From contig NZ_LT745763.1 of assembly GCF_900166595.1 (NCBI RefSeq), positions 1,334,814-1,398,813 on the forward strand: a stretch of DNA of 64,000 nt, given 5' to 3'. Below are positions 29,098-37,824 of this stretch, in pieces (within the stretch, counting starts at the first letter, position 1; every line of letters starts with the position of its first letter). The DNA is from Virgibacillus dokdonensis (GTDB taxonomy: Bacteria; Bacillota; Bacilli; Bacillales; Amphibacillaceae). A program made the position numbers and the translations under genes. The notes beneath the pieces were generated by a model. It searched no databases, was not told the origin of the DNA, and saw nothing but the letters and a program-made list of their open reading frames with translations.

Positions 29098-29336
29098 GTT
29101 ACATTTTCAATAGTGGGGAGAGGATAACCGTTTGTTATATCCCCGCTGTATTTATTATGGAAAAACTTCTATCTATTATTATAATTTACCCTCCTGTTGG
29201 TGGAAAATCCATATGCTCAATATTTCACTTATTTTAATTACAAAAGTTAGTTTAGTTAGATTATATTTTAAAAGCGAAGCGACTGTACTATTATAAGCAT
29301 GTAAGAGATAGCGCGCTAGATTATCTATAAATCAAT

Positions 29337-29354
29337 ATGTGAAAATATTCACAA
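29337..29354. promoter_or_regulatory. Rex-type operator upstream of cassette 2
   Basis: ATGTGAAAATATTCACAA contains TGTGAA-N4-TTCACA, the perfect core of the Rex operator. Rex is an NADH-sensing repressor of fermentation genes in Firmicutes. The site ends 22 bases before the permease start codon, a position suited to repression. Confidence 0.75.
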
Positions 29355-29376
29355 TATCATTTTGGAGGAAAAGACG

Positions 29377-30432
29377 ATGGAAATACTAGAAATTTTTAAA
29401 ACCACATTTACAGATATGAATATTATCAGTGCGATTACGTCAACGATGTTCATTATTTTATTAGGGTATTATTGTCGAAAGAAAAATATCTTTAGTGATC
29501 AAGTAGGAAAAATGTTATCCAGAGTGGTATTGTCTGTAGCGTTACCAGCTTTAGCACTAAAAGCTTTTATGAAAGACATTGACCAACAATCGTTAGCTGA
29601 GGGAATGGGTATTTTAATTTGGGGAATTGCTATTTATATTATTTTAATTATTGTCTCAAAACCAATGTATGCGAAGTTTAAAGGGGATAAAGAAGATACA
29701 TTACGTGTACTAACTATTTTTGGTTCCACTACGTTCTTTGGTATTCCAATTGTTGGAGCAATCTATGGTGCTGAAGGTGTTCTATACGCTTCCATCTTTA
29801 ATATTGGCTATCGGATCTTCCTTTATTCTTACGGCTATATTAAAATGAGTGGATTGAAAATGGAAGCAAAAAATATTAAAGAAATGTTTCTAAATCCAAT
29901 AGTTATTGCTACCTTTGTAGGATTGTTTATCTGGATATTTCAAGATTCCTTACCACAAATGAGTGTTGTAGCAGCAGATGGTACTGCTTCAACAGTAGCA
30001 TTTTTAAGAATTGACCAAACTGCTCCATGGTTATTTAAGCCAATGACATATTTAGCAAGCTTAGCTTCACCTTTAGCATGGTTAGCAATTGGCGCAACAT
30101 TAGGATCTGTTGATTTTAAAACAGCTATTTCTGATCGGACATCCTTAATATACAGTGCGAACAAAGTTGTGCTGGTTCCAATTATTAACATTGTTATTTT
30201 GGCGATTCTTTCATTAACGGGCATATTGACGATGAGTGCAGTATCTGTAGGAACCATCGTTATTATGATGGCGGCCCCTACCGCAACAGTAGCAGCTGCA
30301 TATGCAATTAGCTTTGATAAGGATGCGTTACTTGCTTCGAATGCTTCTTTATTATCAACGATTAGTGCAGTTGTCATGATTCCGATCTGGATTATTGTCA
30401 TTAATATGATTACTTCAACAAATTTATTTTAA
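29377..30432 (+). CDS. AEC-family permease, copy 2
   Basis: A 351-residue paralogue of the permease at 27000, nearly collinear throughout (GSTTFFGIPIVGAIYGAEG and YAISFDKDALLASNASLLST are shared). The ATG follows TTTGGAGGAAAAGACG; the TTG five codons earlier lies in the ribosome-binding site. Unlike copy 1 it has a consensus Rex operator just upstream, so it is probably induced under low oxygen or high NADH. It is 86 bases before the second dehydrogenase. Confidence 0.88.
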   Translation: MEILEIFKTTFTDMNIISAITSTMFIILLGYYCRKKNIFSDQVGKMLSRVVLSVALPALALKAFMKDIDQQSLAEGMGILIWGIAIYIILIIVSKPMYAKFKGDKEDTLRVLTIFGSTTFFGIPIVGAIYGAEGVLYASIFNIGYRIFLYSYGYIKMSGLKMEAKNIKEMFLNPIVIATFVGLFIWIFQDSLPQMSVVAADGTASTVAFLRIDQTAPWLFKPMTYLASLASPLAWLAIGATLGSVDFKTAISDRTSLIYSANKVVLVPIINIVILAILSLTGILTMSAVSVGTIVIMMAAPTATVAAAYAISFDKDALLASNASLLSTISAVVMIPIWIIVINMITSTNLF

Positions 30433-30518
30433 AAAAATAGGATTTGAGAGCCCGTACAAATGAAATGCAAGATTTGATATCTGATGATTAATAATATTCA
30501 ATAAAGGAGAGGGTAAGA

Positions 30519-31544
30519 ATGACGATTAAAGTAGTCTGTTACGGCGTAAGAGAGAATGAAGAGCCATTTTTTAACAAATTAAATAAATACGGTTTTGACT
30601 TAACTTTAGTGGAGGATTTATTAACACATGATAATATAGATACAGCAAAAGGAATGGATGCTGTGTTACTACGAGGGAATTGTGTTGCCGATAGAATAAA
30701 TATTGGAAAAATGTGTAGCTTTGGGGTTAAATATGTATTTACTAGAACCGTAGGCTATAATCATATTGATTTACAAGCAGCAGCAGATTACGACATGTAT
30801 GTAGCGCGTGTACCATCTTATTCACCAAATGCTATTGCTGAGTTAGCTTTAACGCTTGCTATGTCGTTATTACGTCATACTGCTTACACAACCGTTAAAA
30901 CGGCGAACAAAGATTTTACTGTTGATTCCGTTATGTTTAGTAAAGAAATTCGTAACTGTAAGGTAGGGATTATCGGGACAGGGAAAATTGGTTTAACAGA
31001 AGCAAAGCTTTTTAAGGGACTTGGTGCAGAAGTGCTCGGTTATGATGTTTACCAAAGTGAAGAAGCAAAGCAAACAGTTACTTTTATGGAATTAGATGAT
31101 CTATTAAAAGAAAGTGATATTGTGAGCTTACATGTTCCTTATTTCCCAGGAAAAAATGATAAAATGGTCAACGATGAATTTATTGCCAAAATGAAGGATG
31201 GAGCCATTTTTATTAATACTGCTAGAGGGGAACTTCAAGATAATGAGGCGATCCTTAAAGCGCTTCGTACACATAAATTAGCTGGTTTTGCCACGGATGT
31301 CTTTGCGAATGAAAAGGAGATCTTCTTCAAACAGTTTAATGATGGTAAAAAGCTAGATTCAACTGTACAAGCACTCGTTGATTTATATCCACGTGTGCTG
31401 ATTACACCGCACATCGGTTCAAATACAGACGAAGCTCTAACGAATATGATTGAGACAAGCTTTGAAAACTTACATGATACGATTACAAAAGGGAGCACGA
31501 CAAATGTCGTAGAACTTCCTGAAAAAAGTCAAGCTGTATCATAG
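30519..31544 (+). CDS. D-2-hydroxyacid (D-lactate type) dehydrogenase, copy 2
   Basis: A 341-residue paralogue of the enzyme at 28084 with the same motifs: VGIIGTGKIG, NTARGELQDNEAIL, DVFANEKEIFF and LITPHIGSNTDEA. The block from PSYSPNAIAELALTLAMSLL onward is almost identical between copies while the first 60 residues differ more. The ATG follows AAAGGAGAGGGTAAGA. A strong terminator closes the unit. Probably makes D-lactate that the adjacent permease exports, or works in reverse. Confidence 0.92.
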   Translation: MTIKVVCYGVRENEEPFFNKLNKYGFDLTLVEDLLTHDNIDTAKGMDAVLLRGNCVADRINIGKMCSFGVKYVFTRTVGYNHIDLQAAADYDMYVARVPSYSPNAIAELALTLAMSLLRHTAYTTVKTANKDFTVDSVMFSKEIRNCKVGIIGTGKIGLTEAKLFKGLGAEVLGYDVYQSEEAKQTVTFMELDDLLKESDIVSLHVPYFPGKNDKMVNDEFIAKMKDGAIFINTARGELQDNEAILKALRTHKLAGFATDVFANEKEIFFKQFNDGKKLDSTVQALVDLYPRVLITPHIGSNTDEALTNMIETSFENLHDTITKGSTTNVVELPEKSQAVS

Positions 31545-31598
31545 ATTGGTAAAAAAACGTATGATTCCCCCTAAAAGTCTATATACTTTTCTATAGTA

Positions 31599-31640
31599 AA
31601 AAAAGAGGAAGCATCTTTGAAGATGCTTCCTCTTTTTTAC
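31599..31640 (+). terminator. Terminator of permease-dehydrogenase cassette 2
   Basis: AAAAAAGAGGAAGCATCTT pairs with AAGATGCTTCCTCTTTTTT in a perfect stem of about 19 bp with a TG loop. A fragment of the dispersed repeat (ATATACTTTTCTATAGT, reverse orientation) abuts it at 31581-31597. Confidence 0.9.
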
Positions 31641-31762
31641 AGTAAGATACAAGGGCATCTTGAGTCGAGTTATTTTTTGCAGGTGAGTGATTACCTATCA
31701 TGTTTGAAAGCAAGAAAAATGGTGGGTTTTGCAACAGACTTTCTTTTATCTAAAGGGTAAAT

Positions 31763-32485
31763 TCACTTATAATCTACAATTAAATGCTCTTTGTTTGGCA
31801 CGACATGGTAAATCATAATAGGACGACCAACGGATAAATATTTTAATTCTGATTCTAAAAAACCAATGTCATTTAAATGCTGCAAGTATTTTCTTGTAGA
31901 AATTCGTGATAAGTCTATACTTGAAGCAATATCCTCGGTAGAGAAGGCATGAGTCTGTTTTTCAATAGCTTGAAGCACCTTTTTTAAGGTTAGTTTGGAT
32001 AAACCTTTAGGGAGAGGTGTTAAGACATTATTATTTCTGGATGATATTGGTGTTTTTTCTTTAATAAGCAGTTGATCTAACGTTTCTTGATCCGTTTTTT
32101 CCATGCTCGTTGTCAATTTATGATATTGCATAAAGTTATCGATGGCTACTTTAAATCGTTGGTAGGTAAAAGGTTTAATTAGAAAGTCAATGACTCCGTA
32201 CTCTAAGGACGTTTTAATTGTTCCAATATCATCCGCAGCTGTAATCATGATGACGGGGATCGAATACTGTTTTTGTCTTAATTCTTGCAAAAATTCTAAG
32301 CCTGTTTGGCCGGGTAAATAAACATCAAGCAAGATTAAATTGGGTATGTCCATTGTTAAGGCTTCCCAAACTTCCGTAATTGTTCCTACTGCGGCAATGG
32401 TATGAAATCCTTCTGATCGTTCGATATATTGTTGGTTAATGGTAGCTACCATTGGATCGTCTTCAACGATCATTACTTTCATCAT
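31763..32485 (-). CDS. Response regulator, CitT/DctR family
   Basis: A 240-residue regulator with a receiver domain (MKVMIVEDDPMVATINQQYI; phosphorylated Asp in LILLDVYLPG; Lys in LIKPFTYQRF) and a C-terminal winged helix (TEDIASSIDLSRISTRKYLQHL) typical of DctR/CitB regulators. Start taken at the ATG after ATGGAGGAACAAAA. It overlaps the kinase gene upstream by 23 bases. It faces the permease-dehydrogenase cassettes and is the best candidate for their regulator. Confidence 0.9.
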   Translation of the reverse strand: MMKVMIVEDDPMVATINQQYIERSEGFHTIAAVGTITEVWEALTMDIPNLILLDVYLPGQTGLEFLQELRQKQYSIPVIMITAADDIGTIKTSLEYGVIDFLIKPFTYQRFKVAIDNFMQYHKLTTSMEKTDQETLDQLLIKEKTPISSRNNNVLTPLPKGLSKLTLKKVLQAIEKQTHAFSTEDIASSIDLSRISTRKYLQHLNDIGFLESELKYLSVGRPIMIYHVVPNKEHLIVDYK

Positions 32486-34070
32486 TTTTGTTCCTCCATT
32501 TGAACGGAAATTCGATACGAAAAGTACTTCCTCGTCCAGTTTTTGCTTGGACATCGACAAGTCCATGATACTGCTTTACAATGGATTGAATGGCGTCCAA
32601 TCCATAGCCTCTGTTCTCTCCTTTTGTAGAATAACCGCGTTCGAATATTTTAGGTAATACATGTTTTTCAATACCCGGTCCTGTGTCTTGTACTTCAAAC
32701 ATGATTACTTCTTCAGCCTCATCATATTTCAGAAAAAGGATTACTTGCTTTTTAGAGCTATTTATGACAGCTTCTTTTGCATTGTCAATAAGAATACCCA
32801 TAGAGAGTAGTAAGTCATGAAGCATATCGCCGATTTTTATCGCTGGAAAATAGGAGTCTTCATCAATGATTAATGTAACACCTTGTTCGTCGAGCTCACT
32901 TGTTTTCCCAAGTAAAAAACCTGCTATTGCTGAGCTTTTAATTTTATCCGTCACAAAGCCCATTTCACGATGATAATTATGATTAAGGACACGAACAAAA
33001 TGGTGCACATCTTCATACTTTTCTAGTTCAATTAAACCTAAAATAGTGTGGAGTTGATTCATAAACTTATGGTTTTGCGCACGTAAAGAATCAATGTATT
33101 GTTCCGTCCCGCTTAACTCTCGAATTAGATGCTGTAGCTCAGATTGATCATATAAAGTCGCCACCGCTCCATAGATGTTCTTATCAATATAGATCAGTTG
33201 CACATTGACGATAAATTCAAAATGGTTAATGACTGTTACTCGGTTAGCGATCGGTTTCTCTGTTTTAAATACATCGTCAAATATTAAGGAAAAAAGCGTA
33301 TCATTAAGGTATCCATTGGAATTTGCTTTTGTTGCAACTTCTGTTTTATTGAGTAGCTTATTAAAATTAACATTTTGTAATAATACCTTCCGCTTAGGAG
33401 AAACAGCAATAATTGCTTCACTAACAGAGTCAATAATAATTTCTTTCTCTTTCATATGAGCAACAATTTGTTTAGGTTCAAGTCCTAATAGCACTTTTTT
33501 CAAATATCTTGCTAAGTAAAGCGCACCTATGATACCTACTAATAGACCAACACCGAGGCCGACATATAAATTTTTCCGCGCATTCCATAATTCATCATTA
33601 ATAGTTTGTTGCACATACCCTACGCAAACAATTCCAATCTGTTCCCCTTCGTCATTCCAAATCGGTGTAAAAAAGCGTGTTCCTTCTCCAAGGATTCCTA
33701 CATGCCTAGAATAATGCTCTGTACCATTCAATGATCTACTTGCATCGTCAATATTAGAAAATGTGCCACCAATTACACTTTCATCTGGATGTGACTTTCG
33801 AGTAAGGTCATTATCTAAAACAACAACAAAGCTGACGCCAGTTGCATTCATCACTTCATTTGCATAGTTTTGAATAGCAGCGTCTGACGGAGAACCTTCC
33901 ACTTTGTCTATCACACGCGTATCTTTAGCGACCATTCTAGCAACATTTTTAATTTTATTTTGCACTGCTCGATGTTCTCTCTCCAATACATAGTCATCTA
34001 AAAGAATGGCAGAAGCAATAAGCGAGGCTATGACAGAGATTAAAACGAGCAAGGTAGTCATTTTCTTCAA
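32463..34070 (-). CDS. Sensor histidine kinase, CitA/DcuS family
   Basis: Two membrane helices (about residues 5-24 and 170-192) flank an extracytoplasmic PAS-like domain (about 40-165) of the kind that binds di- or tricarboxylates or hydroxy acids. A cytoplasmic PAS follows (about 215-320), then the SpoOB-like histidine region HKFMNQLHTILGLIELEKY and an HATPase with LIDNAKEAV, DTGPGIE and RGYGLDAI. The start is uncertain: the TTG at 34070 has no ribosome-binding site, while the frame stays open upstream to an ATT at 34100 or CTG at 34109 preceded by AGAAGGGA. The ligand is unknown; context suggests lactate or malate. Confidence 0.9.
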   Translation of the reverse strand: MKKMTTLLVLISVIASLIASAILLDDYVLEREHRAVQNKIKNVARMVAKDTRVIDKVEGSPSDAAIQNYANEVMNATGVSFVVVLDNDLTRKSHPDESVIGGTFSNIDDASRSLNGTEHYSRHVGILGEGTRFFTPIWNDEGEQIGIVCVGYVQQTINDELWNARKNLYVGLGVGLLVGIIGALYLARYLKKVLLGLEPKQIVAHMKEKEIIIDSVSEAIIAVSPKRKVLLQNVNFNKLLNKTEVATKANSNGYLNDTLFSLIFDDVFKTEKPIANRVTVINHFEFIVNVQLIYIDKNIYGAVATLYDQSELQHLIRELSGTEQYIDSLRAQNHKFMNQLHTILGLIELEKYEDVHHFVRVLNHNYHREMGFVTDKIKSSAIAGFLLGKTSELDEQGVTLIIDEDSYFPAIKIGDMLHDLLLSMGILIDNAKEAVINSSKKQVILFLKYDEAEEVIMFEVQDTGPGIEKHVLPKIFERGYSTKGENRGYGLDAIQSIVKQYHGLVDVQAKTGRGSTFRIEFPFKWRNKNDESNDR

Positions 34071-34109
34071 TGAAAGTTTTGCCAGCCATTTATCTTTAAT
34101 GTTGTCCAG

Positions 34110-34653
34110 ATCCCTTCTGTTTTTTCTGTTCTTTATTGTAGCAGGATTGCATCCTCACTTCCAATAGTATGTGAGGAAATGAGCCTGAAAAGTACTTAAG
34201 AATTTTTTGCACAAATTAAGTATTAGTACAAATGTGGTTCGTTAAGAGTTGGTGACATGAACAATAATGAGAGAGTTGGTAACATTTGTTAGTCTCTGTA
34301 AGGAGATTAGTAAACAAGTGCTCCATATAAAAAGGGAAGGGAATATGCTTTTCATCTAGTTCATGCACCTGATCATAAGTGGTTAAATCATAAAGATAGT
34401 TGAGACTAAGGAGTGTGTTATACAGATTATTGGACTTGGTTGAAGATCAGATCCCATTGCTTGTTGTTTAATTGATGCAAAACTTAATCTAAAAGAAGAT
34501 ACTATGGTGTGATATGTATAAAAATGTTGGTTTTAACTACGTAGCGATATTCGTTCATAGAAATGGTGATACAGAAACTGTGTATATTGTCATGACCAAA
34601 GAAATATGGAGAAATTGACAAGTATTATATCGATTACGATTTCCTACGAATAC
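34110..34653. other. Gene-free stretch left of the tRNA-Val promoter
   Basis: About 540 bases between the sensor kinase gene and the tRNA promoter without a credible ORF, repeat or RNA. Confidence 0.5.
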
Positions 34654-34682
34654 TTGCAATATCACACGTTCTTATGTATAAT
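34654..34682 (+). promoter_or_regulatory. Presumed native promoter of tRNA-Val, now driving a fragment
   Basis: TTGCAA at 34654-34659, 17-base spacer, TATAAT at 34677-34682, then 28 bases to the tRNA 5' end. It now transcribes only the 5' half of the tRNA and runs into the terminator at 34779. Confidence 0.8.
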
Positions 34683-34699
34683 AATAATTGTCGCTTTTA

Positions 34700-34748
34700 A
34701 TTGATTCTATGATTCCGTAGCTCAGCTGGGAGAGCGCCACCTTGACAG
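34700..34748 (+). repeat. attL core (left 49-bp direct repeat)
   Basis: Begins ATTGATTCTATGATTCCGTA and ends CACCTTGACAG. It is identical to 50690-50738. The sequences diverge at the base after the anticodon loop. Confidence 0.92.
34711..34748 (+). pseudogene. 5' half of tRNA-Val left at attL
   Basis: Bases 1-38 of the tRNA (acceptor 5' strand GATTCCG, D arm, anticodon 5' stem CCACC and loop TTGACAG). The 3' half is replaced by element sequence, so no functional tRNA can be made from this copy. Confidence 0.92.
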
Positions 34749-34778
34749 AGGCTGACGGAAATTAAACGGATTACATAC

Positions 34779-34818
34779 GCGCTGAAACGTTGTTAAATCA
34801 ATGTTTTGGCGCTTTTTT
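34779..34818 (+). terminator. Terminator just inside attL
   Basis: GCGCTGAAACGTTG pairs with CAATGTTTTGGCGC over 14 bp with three G-U pairs, followed by six T. It would stop transcription of the truncated tRNA before the integrase gene. Confidence 0.85.
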
Positions 34819-34835
34819 GTGCGTTGATATAACGA

Positions 34836-34853
34836 TGACATAGCGGTGACTTA
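34836..34853 (+). repeat. Candidate integrase arm sites, left end
   Basis: TGACATA (34836-34842) and TGACTTA (34847-34853) in tandem. The same pair in the same orientation occurs at 50634-50652 near attR. Paired short repeats at both ends are typical of arm-type sites for tyrosine integrases. Binding is inferred. Confidence 0.55.
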
Positions 34854-34921
34854 GACGTAAGGTAAAGGAACTAATTCGGTACGTTGCACGCCATTCCAAA
34901 CAGGGAGGTGTGCTTTTTTTT

Positions 34922-35917
34922 GTGGGCAAAATTAAAGAGGATTTACCTATATTATTTCGAACATTCCTATCAATTAAAATTGCCGAGGGTAAGGCAGAAT
35001 CAACTATAAAACAATACGAAGATAATTACGCATATTTTGAGAGATTCCTTGAATTGCGAGAGATGCCTAAATCTTTTAGTGAGTTAAATCGAACGTTATT
35101 TCGGGACTATATCACGTATATGCAAAAAGAGATTATTACTTTTGACGGACACCACTATAAAAGTAAAAAGCAACGTAAAAAAGGGCTAGCATCAGGAACT
35201 ATCAATACTAGATTAAAAACGCTTAGGGTGATGTTTAGGTGTCTGTACGAGGAAGAAATAACATCAAATAATCCAATGGCGGGTATAAAGAACATTCCCG
35301 ACCCAGTAGATAATATCGAAGTATTGTCAATTGACGAAATGAGGGGGTTGCTACAAGCACCGGATAAAACAAGTTACGCAGGAATGCGTGATGTTTCACT
35401 TTTATATCTTTCAATTGATTCTATGGCTCGAATTGGCGAGTTAACGCAATTAAAGAGTAACGATTTTGACTTTGACCATAACACCGTAACTATAAGAGCG
35501 GGAGTTGCTAAAAACAGAAAACCACGTACTTTGCCACTAAGACCGGCTACGACGAAACTTGTTAAGCGATTGGTTCTAGCAAATGAGGATTTTGATACAG
35601 AATACGTGTTTTTAACTAACTATGGAGAGCCAATAGATAGGGATTTATTTAGAAAGAGACTTTACGAGTATGGAGATAAAGCGAAAATTAAAAAGAAGGT
35701 ACACCCTCATTTGTTGAGACACTCCGCAGCTACTGCTTTTTTAGAAGATGGAGGTTCAATAAGGCATCTGCAAATGCTACTCGGTCACTCCGACTTGCGG
35801 ATGGTTTTGCGATACACTCACTTATCAAACAAAGCGGTTGAGGGACAGCATACGTTGCACTCGCCGATAAATAAAATTGCTGATAAAAGGAACCGTCCGA
35901 GGAAAACAAAGATATAA
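34922..35917 (+). CDS. Tyrosine recombinase (integrase) of the element
   Basis: The 331-residue protein has an N-terminal SAM-like DNA-binding domain (about 10-100) and a catalytic domain with all active-site residues: Arg in SMARIGELTQLKS, Lys in AKNRKPRTLPL, HLLRHSAAT (H-x-x-R), LGHSDLRMVLRYTHLS (His and nucleophile Tyr). I start at the GTG eleven bases after GGGAGGTG; an earlier GTG overlaps that site. It is the first gene inside attL, as expected for an enzyme acting on the tRNA-Val attachment site. Confidence 0.93.
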   Translation: MGKIKEDLPILFRTFLSIKIAEGKAESTIKQYEDNYAYFERFLELREMPKSFSELNRTLFRDYITYMQKEIITFDGHHYKSKKQRKKGLASGTINTRLKTLRVMFRCLYEEEITSNNPMAGIKNIPDPVDNIEVLSIDEMRGLLQAPDKTSYAGMRDVSLLYLSIDSMARIGELTQLKSNDFDFDHNTVTIRAGVAKNRKPRTLPLRPATTKLVKRLVLANEDFDTEYVFLTNYGEPIDRDLFRKRLYEYGDKAKIKKKVHPHLLRHSAATAFLEDGGSIRHLQMLLGHSDLRMVLRYTHLSNKAVEGQHTLHSPINKIADKRNRPRKTKI

Positions 35918-35954
35918 AACAAAAAAAAGAGCGCGCACCACACCGGGCAGAACC

Positions 35955-35991
35955 CGATACACTACGCACCTCACCTATCGTTAGTGTATCG
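35955..35991. promoter_or_regulatory. 10-bp inverted repeat between integrase and HTH gene
   Basis: CGATACACTA and TAGTGTATCG are perfect inverted repeats 17 bases apart. There is no T run, so an operator or replication/recombination site is more likely than a terminator. Confidence 0.5.
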
Positions 35992-36037
35992 CAAAAAACG
36001 GTAATTGTCAAGCGCCTCTTTACGAGGAGGAATCGCA

Positions 36038-36754
36038 ATGCATTACTTATCGAAATATCAAGTATTTACCGACATTAACGAATTAAACCACCACGTTAAA
36101 CAGCATACTAATCGCAGAAAATACGACATGAACGACACCCAGCGCAACGTATTACAATTTATATCGCAATATTCCGTTAAGTACCCCGGAGCAAGCCACT
36201 TAAAAACGCAAACGATCGCAGACGGGGTTAACAAGTCTCGTCGTACAGTAGAGCGAGCAGTCAAGGCGTTGGTTTCGTTAGGAGTCATCGAAAAGTTAAG
36301 CACAACTAGAGCAATTAGAGGCGGAAAAGGTGCTAACATTTATCGTATTTTGCCGTATGTTGGCGAGTCGAAAATGTCGCATGGCAAAGAGCCGAAGAAA
36401 GCACGTCCAGCAGCGGAAAGCGAGCCGATTGTCGAAAAGCAAACCGACAATTTTATAAGCGAATATAATTACGTGTTAGAACCGTCGGCAGAGTCAACGA
36501 ACATACCTGCGCCTTTATACGCTGTGTTAAAGCCGTTCTTTTTCGGCAAGGAGTTACGTAAATACGTCGGTATAGTGTTTCGTGCTAAGTCATCTAAAGT
36601 ACGCTTAGAAGCTCATACAGAGGCGTTTCAAGCGTGTATCTTAGATTGCATACAAAGGTATAAACGTGGGCAAATACGTAACTTAAGCGGGTATATGTAC
36701 GCCAGTGTGCGCAAGTTAAGCAGGCGTTTATTTTTAGGAGAGGGGTGCGTATAA
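36038..36754 (+). CDS. HTH-domain protein, replication/regulation type
   Basis: The 238-residue protein has an N-terminal winged-helix domain (about residues 25-110: TQRNVLQFISQYSVKYPGAS, LKTQTIADGVNKSRRTVERAV, LVSLGVIEKLSTTR) and a C-terminal helical domain (IQRYKRGQIRNLSGYMYASVRK). Proteins of this shape are common in phages and plasmids of Bacillaceae near replication genes. The ATG follows TTACGAGGAGGAATCGCA; an earlier in-frame start at 36005 lacks a site. It abuts a 33-codon gene. Role inferred, no exact family named. Confidence 0.65.
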   Translation: MHYLSKYQVFTDINELNHHVKQHTNRRKYDMNDTQRNVLQFISQYSVKYPGASHLKTQTIADGVNKSRRTVERAVKALVSLGVIEKLSTTRAIRGGKGANIYRILPYVGESKMSHGKEPKKARPAAESEPIVEKQTDNFISEYNYVLEPSAESTNIPAPLYAVLKPFFFGKELRKYVGIVFRAKSSKVRLEAHTEAFQACILDCIQRYKRGQIRNLSGYMYASVRKLSRRLFLGEGCV

Positions 36755-36856
36755 ATGCGACTAAAATACTGGATAGGCTGCCGGTTGTTCCGCAAACACA
36801 GATACAGCTATTTCAACGGAAAATGTATCGTTTGTGGACGTAGGCATAAAACATAA
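36755..36856 (+). CDS. 33-residue Cys-containing microprotein
   Basis: MRLKYWIGCRLFRKHRYSYF then NGKCIVCGRRHKT. The start is immediately after the stop of the HTH gene and follows TAGGAGAGGGGTGCGTATAA, so it is probably coupled. The basic composition and CIVCGRRH suggest a small zinc-binding or nucleic-acid-binding peptide. Unknown function. Confidence 0.5.
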   Translation: MRLKYWIGCRLFRKHRYSYFNGKCIVCGRRHKT

Positions 36857-36885
36857 AAGATGAAAGGGCTGTAAACGAGACATTC

Positions 36886-36910
36886 GCTCTTAGTACTAGG
36901 TACTAAGAGC
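36886..36910. promoter_or_regulatory. Perfect 11-bp hairpin (GCTCTTAGTAC)
   Basis: GCTCTTAGTAC and GTACTAAGAGC flank TAG. No T run follows, so it is not a standard terminator. Candidate operator, recombination site for the nearby second recombinase, or origin structure. Confidence 0.5.
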
Positions 36911-37115
36911 AGACATAAGAAGAAACTCGGAGTAACTGCGGGGTTTTCGTCAACCTAACGTTGCAATGCGTTTACAGTTACCGCGATACTATATGTGGTT
37001 TAATTTACGTTTTCGTGTACATATATAGTTAATTCCGCCGAATTGTCGGGCAAAGCGTTCACGACGGACGACCTTCCGAAATTTTCGGGAGCCGTCAATT
37101 TGTCGCTAATTTGTT

Positions 37116-37691
37116 TTACAACCGGAAATCCCGAAGTGAGTTGGCGATCTCCTGCTCGCGTATCCCGATGTATCGTTTAGTTGTCGCTTGGTCTGCGTGG
37201 TTAAAAATCTCCATTAAGGTAGCAACATCTTTAGTCCGCTGGTAGTAATGATAACCGAATGTTTTGCGGAGTGTATGCGTTCCTATATCGTTCCTTCCGA
37301 TCAAGTCTGCCGCCTTGTTAAGTATCCGATAAGCCTGTGTAGTCGTTATATGACCGTTTCCTTTGCGGCTAGGGAACAGCCAAGATTCGGCAGGCTTGTC
37401 GGCTACATATTCGGCTATGTCCGCCATGATTGCGTTTAAGTGAACAGTCCGCTTTTTCTGCGTTTTACCTTCTCGAATAGTAAAGTTTGTTCGTCCTTTT
37501 ACATCGGCTATTTTTAACGTTACTATATCGCTAATTCTCAATCCGGTATTAATTCCGATATTAAACAAAGTTAGATTACGTAGGGATTGATCCATTTGTC
37601 CGACGCCTTTTCCGGCTATCTTTAAAGCTTCGCGGAACTCCGCTATTTCCTCCGTCGTTCTCAACGGTTGTACATCTATTGTGTTCGTCAT
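37116..37691 (-). CDS. Second tyrosine recombinase, catalytic-domain type
   Basis: A 191-residue protein consisting almost only of the catalytic domain: NTGLRISDIVTLK (Arg I), GKTQKKRTVHL (Lys), HTLRKTFGYH (H-x-x-R), FNHADQATTKRYIGI (His and nucleophile Tyr). The N-terminal core-binding domain is nearly absent. Such short enzymes act as resolvases or accessory recombinases on Bacillus plasmids and phages. It points against the integrase and has its own promoter. The ATG follows GAAGGACGGAGATAAA. Confidence 0.9.
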   Translation of the reverse strand: MTNTIDVQPLRTTEEIAEFREALKIAGKGVGQMDQSLRNLTLFNIGINTGLRISDIVTLKIADVKGRTNFTIREGKTQKKRTVHLNAIMADIAEYVADKPAESWLFPSRKGNGHITTTQAYRILNKAADLIGRNDIGTHTLRKTFGYHYYQRTKDVATLMEIFNHADQATTKRYIGIREQEIANSLRDFRL

Positions 37692-37753
37692 TTTATCTCC
37701 GTCCTTCTATCGTTTTATAGTGAATCGTATGTATTGTTGTATTGTATATAAAC

Positions 37754-37782
37754 ATAATACCGTACATTCAATCGATAGTCAA
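37754..37782 (-). promoter_or_regulatory. Promoter of the second recombinase
   Basis: On the reverse strand TTGACT (37782-37777), 17-base spacer, TATTAT (37759-37754), about 60 bases before the start codon. Direct repeats of GAATCGTATGT lie on both sides (about 37732 and 37805) and may be operator sites. Confidence 0.75.
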
Positions 37783-37824
37783 GCACATAACCTTTATGAT
37801 ACAATGAATCGTATGTAAGGAAAT

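Noticed and set aside
29940..30401. 153-codon reverse-strand frame inside permease copy 2
   Set aside because: A similar shadow occurs in permease copy 1; it reflects codon usage, not a gene.
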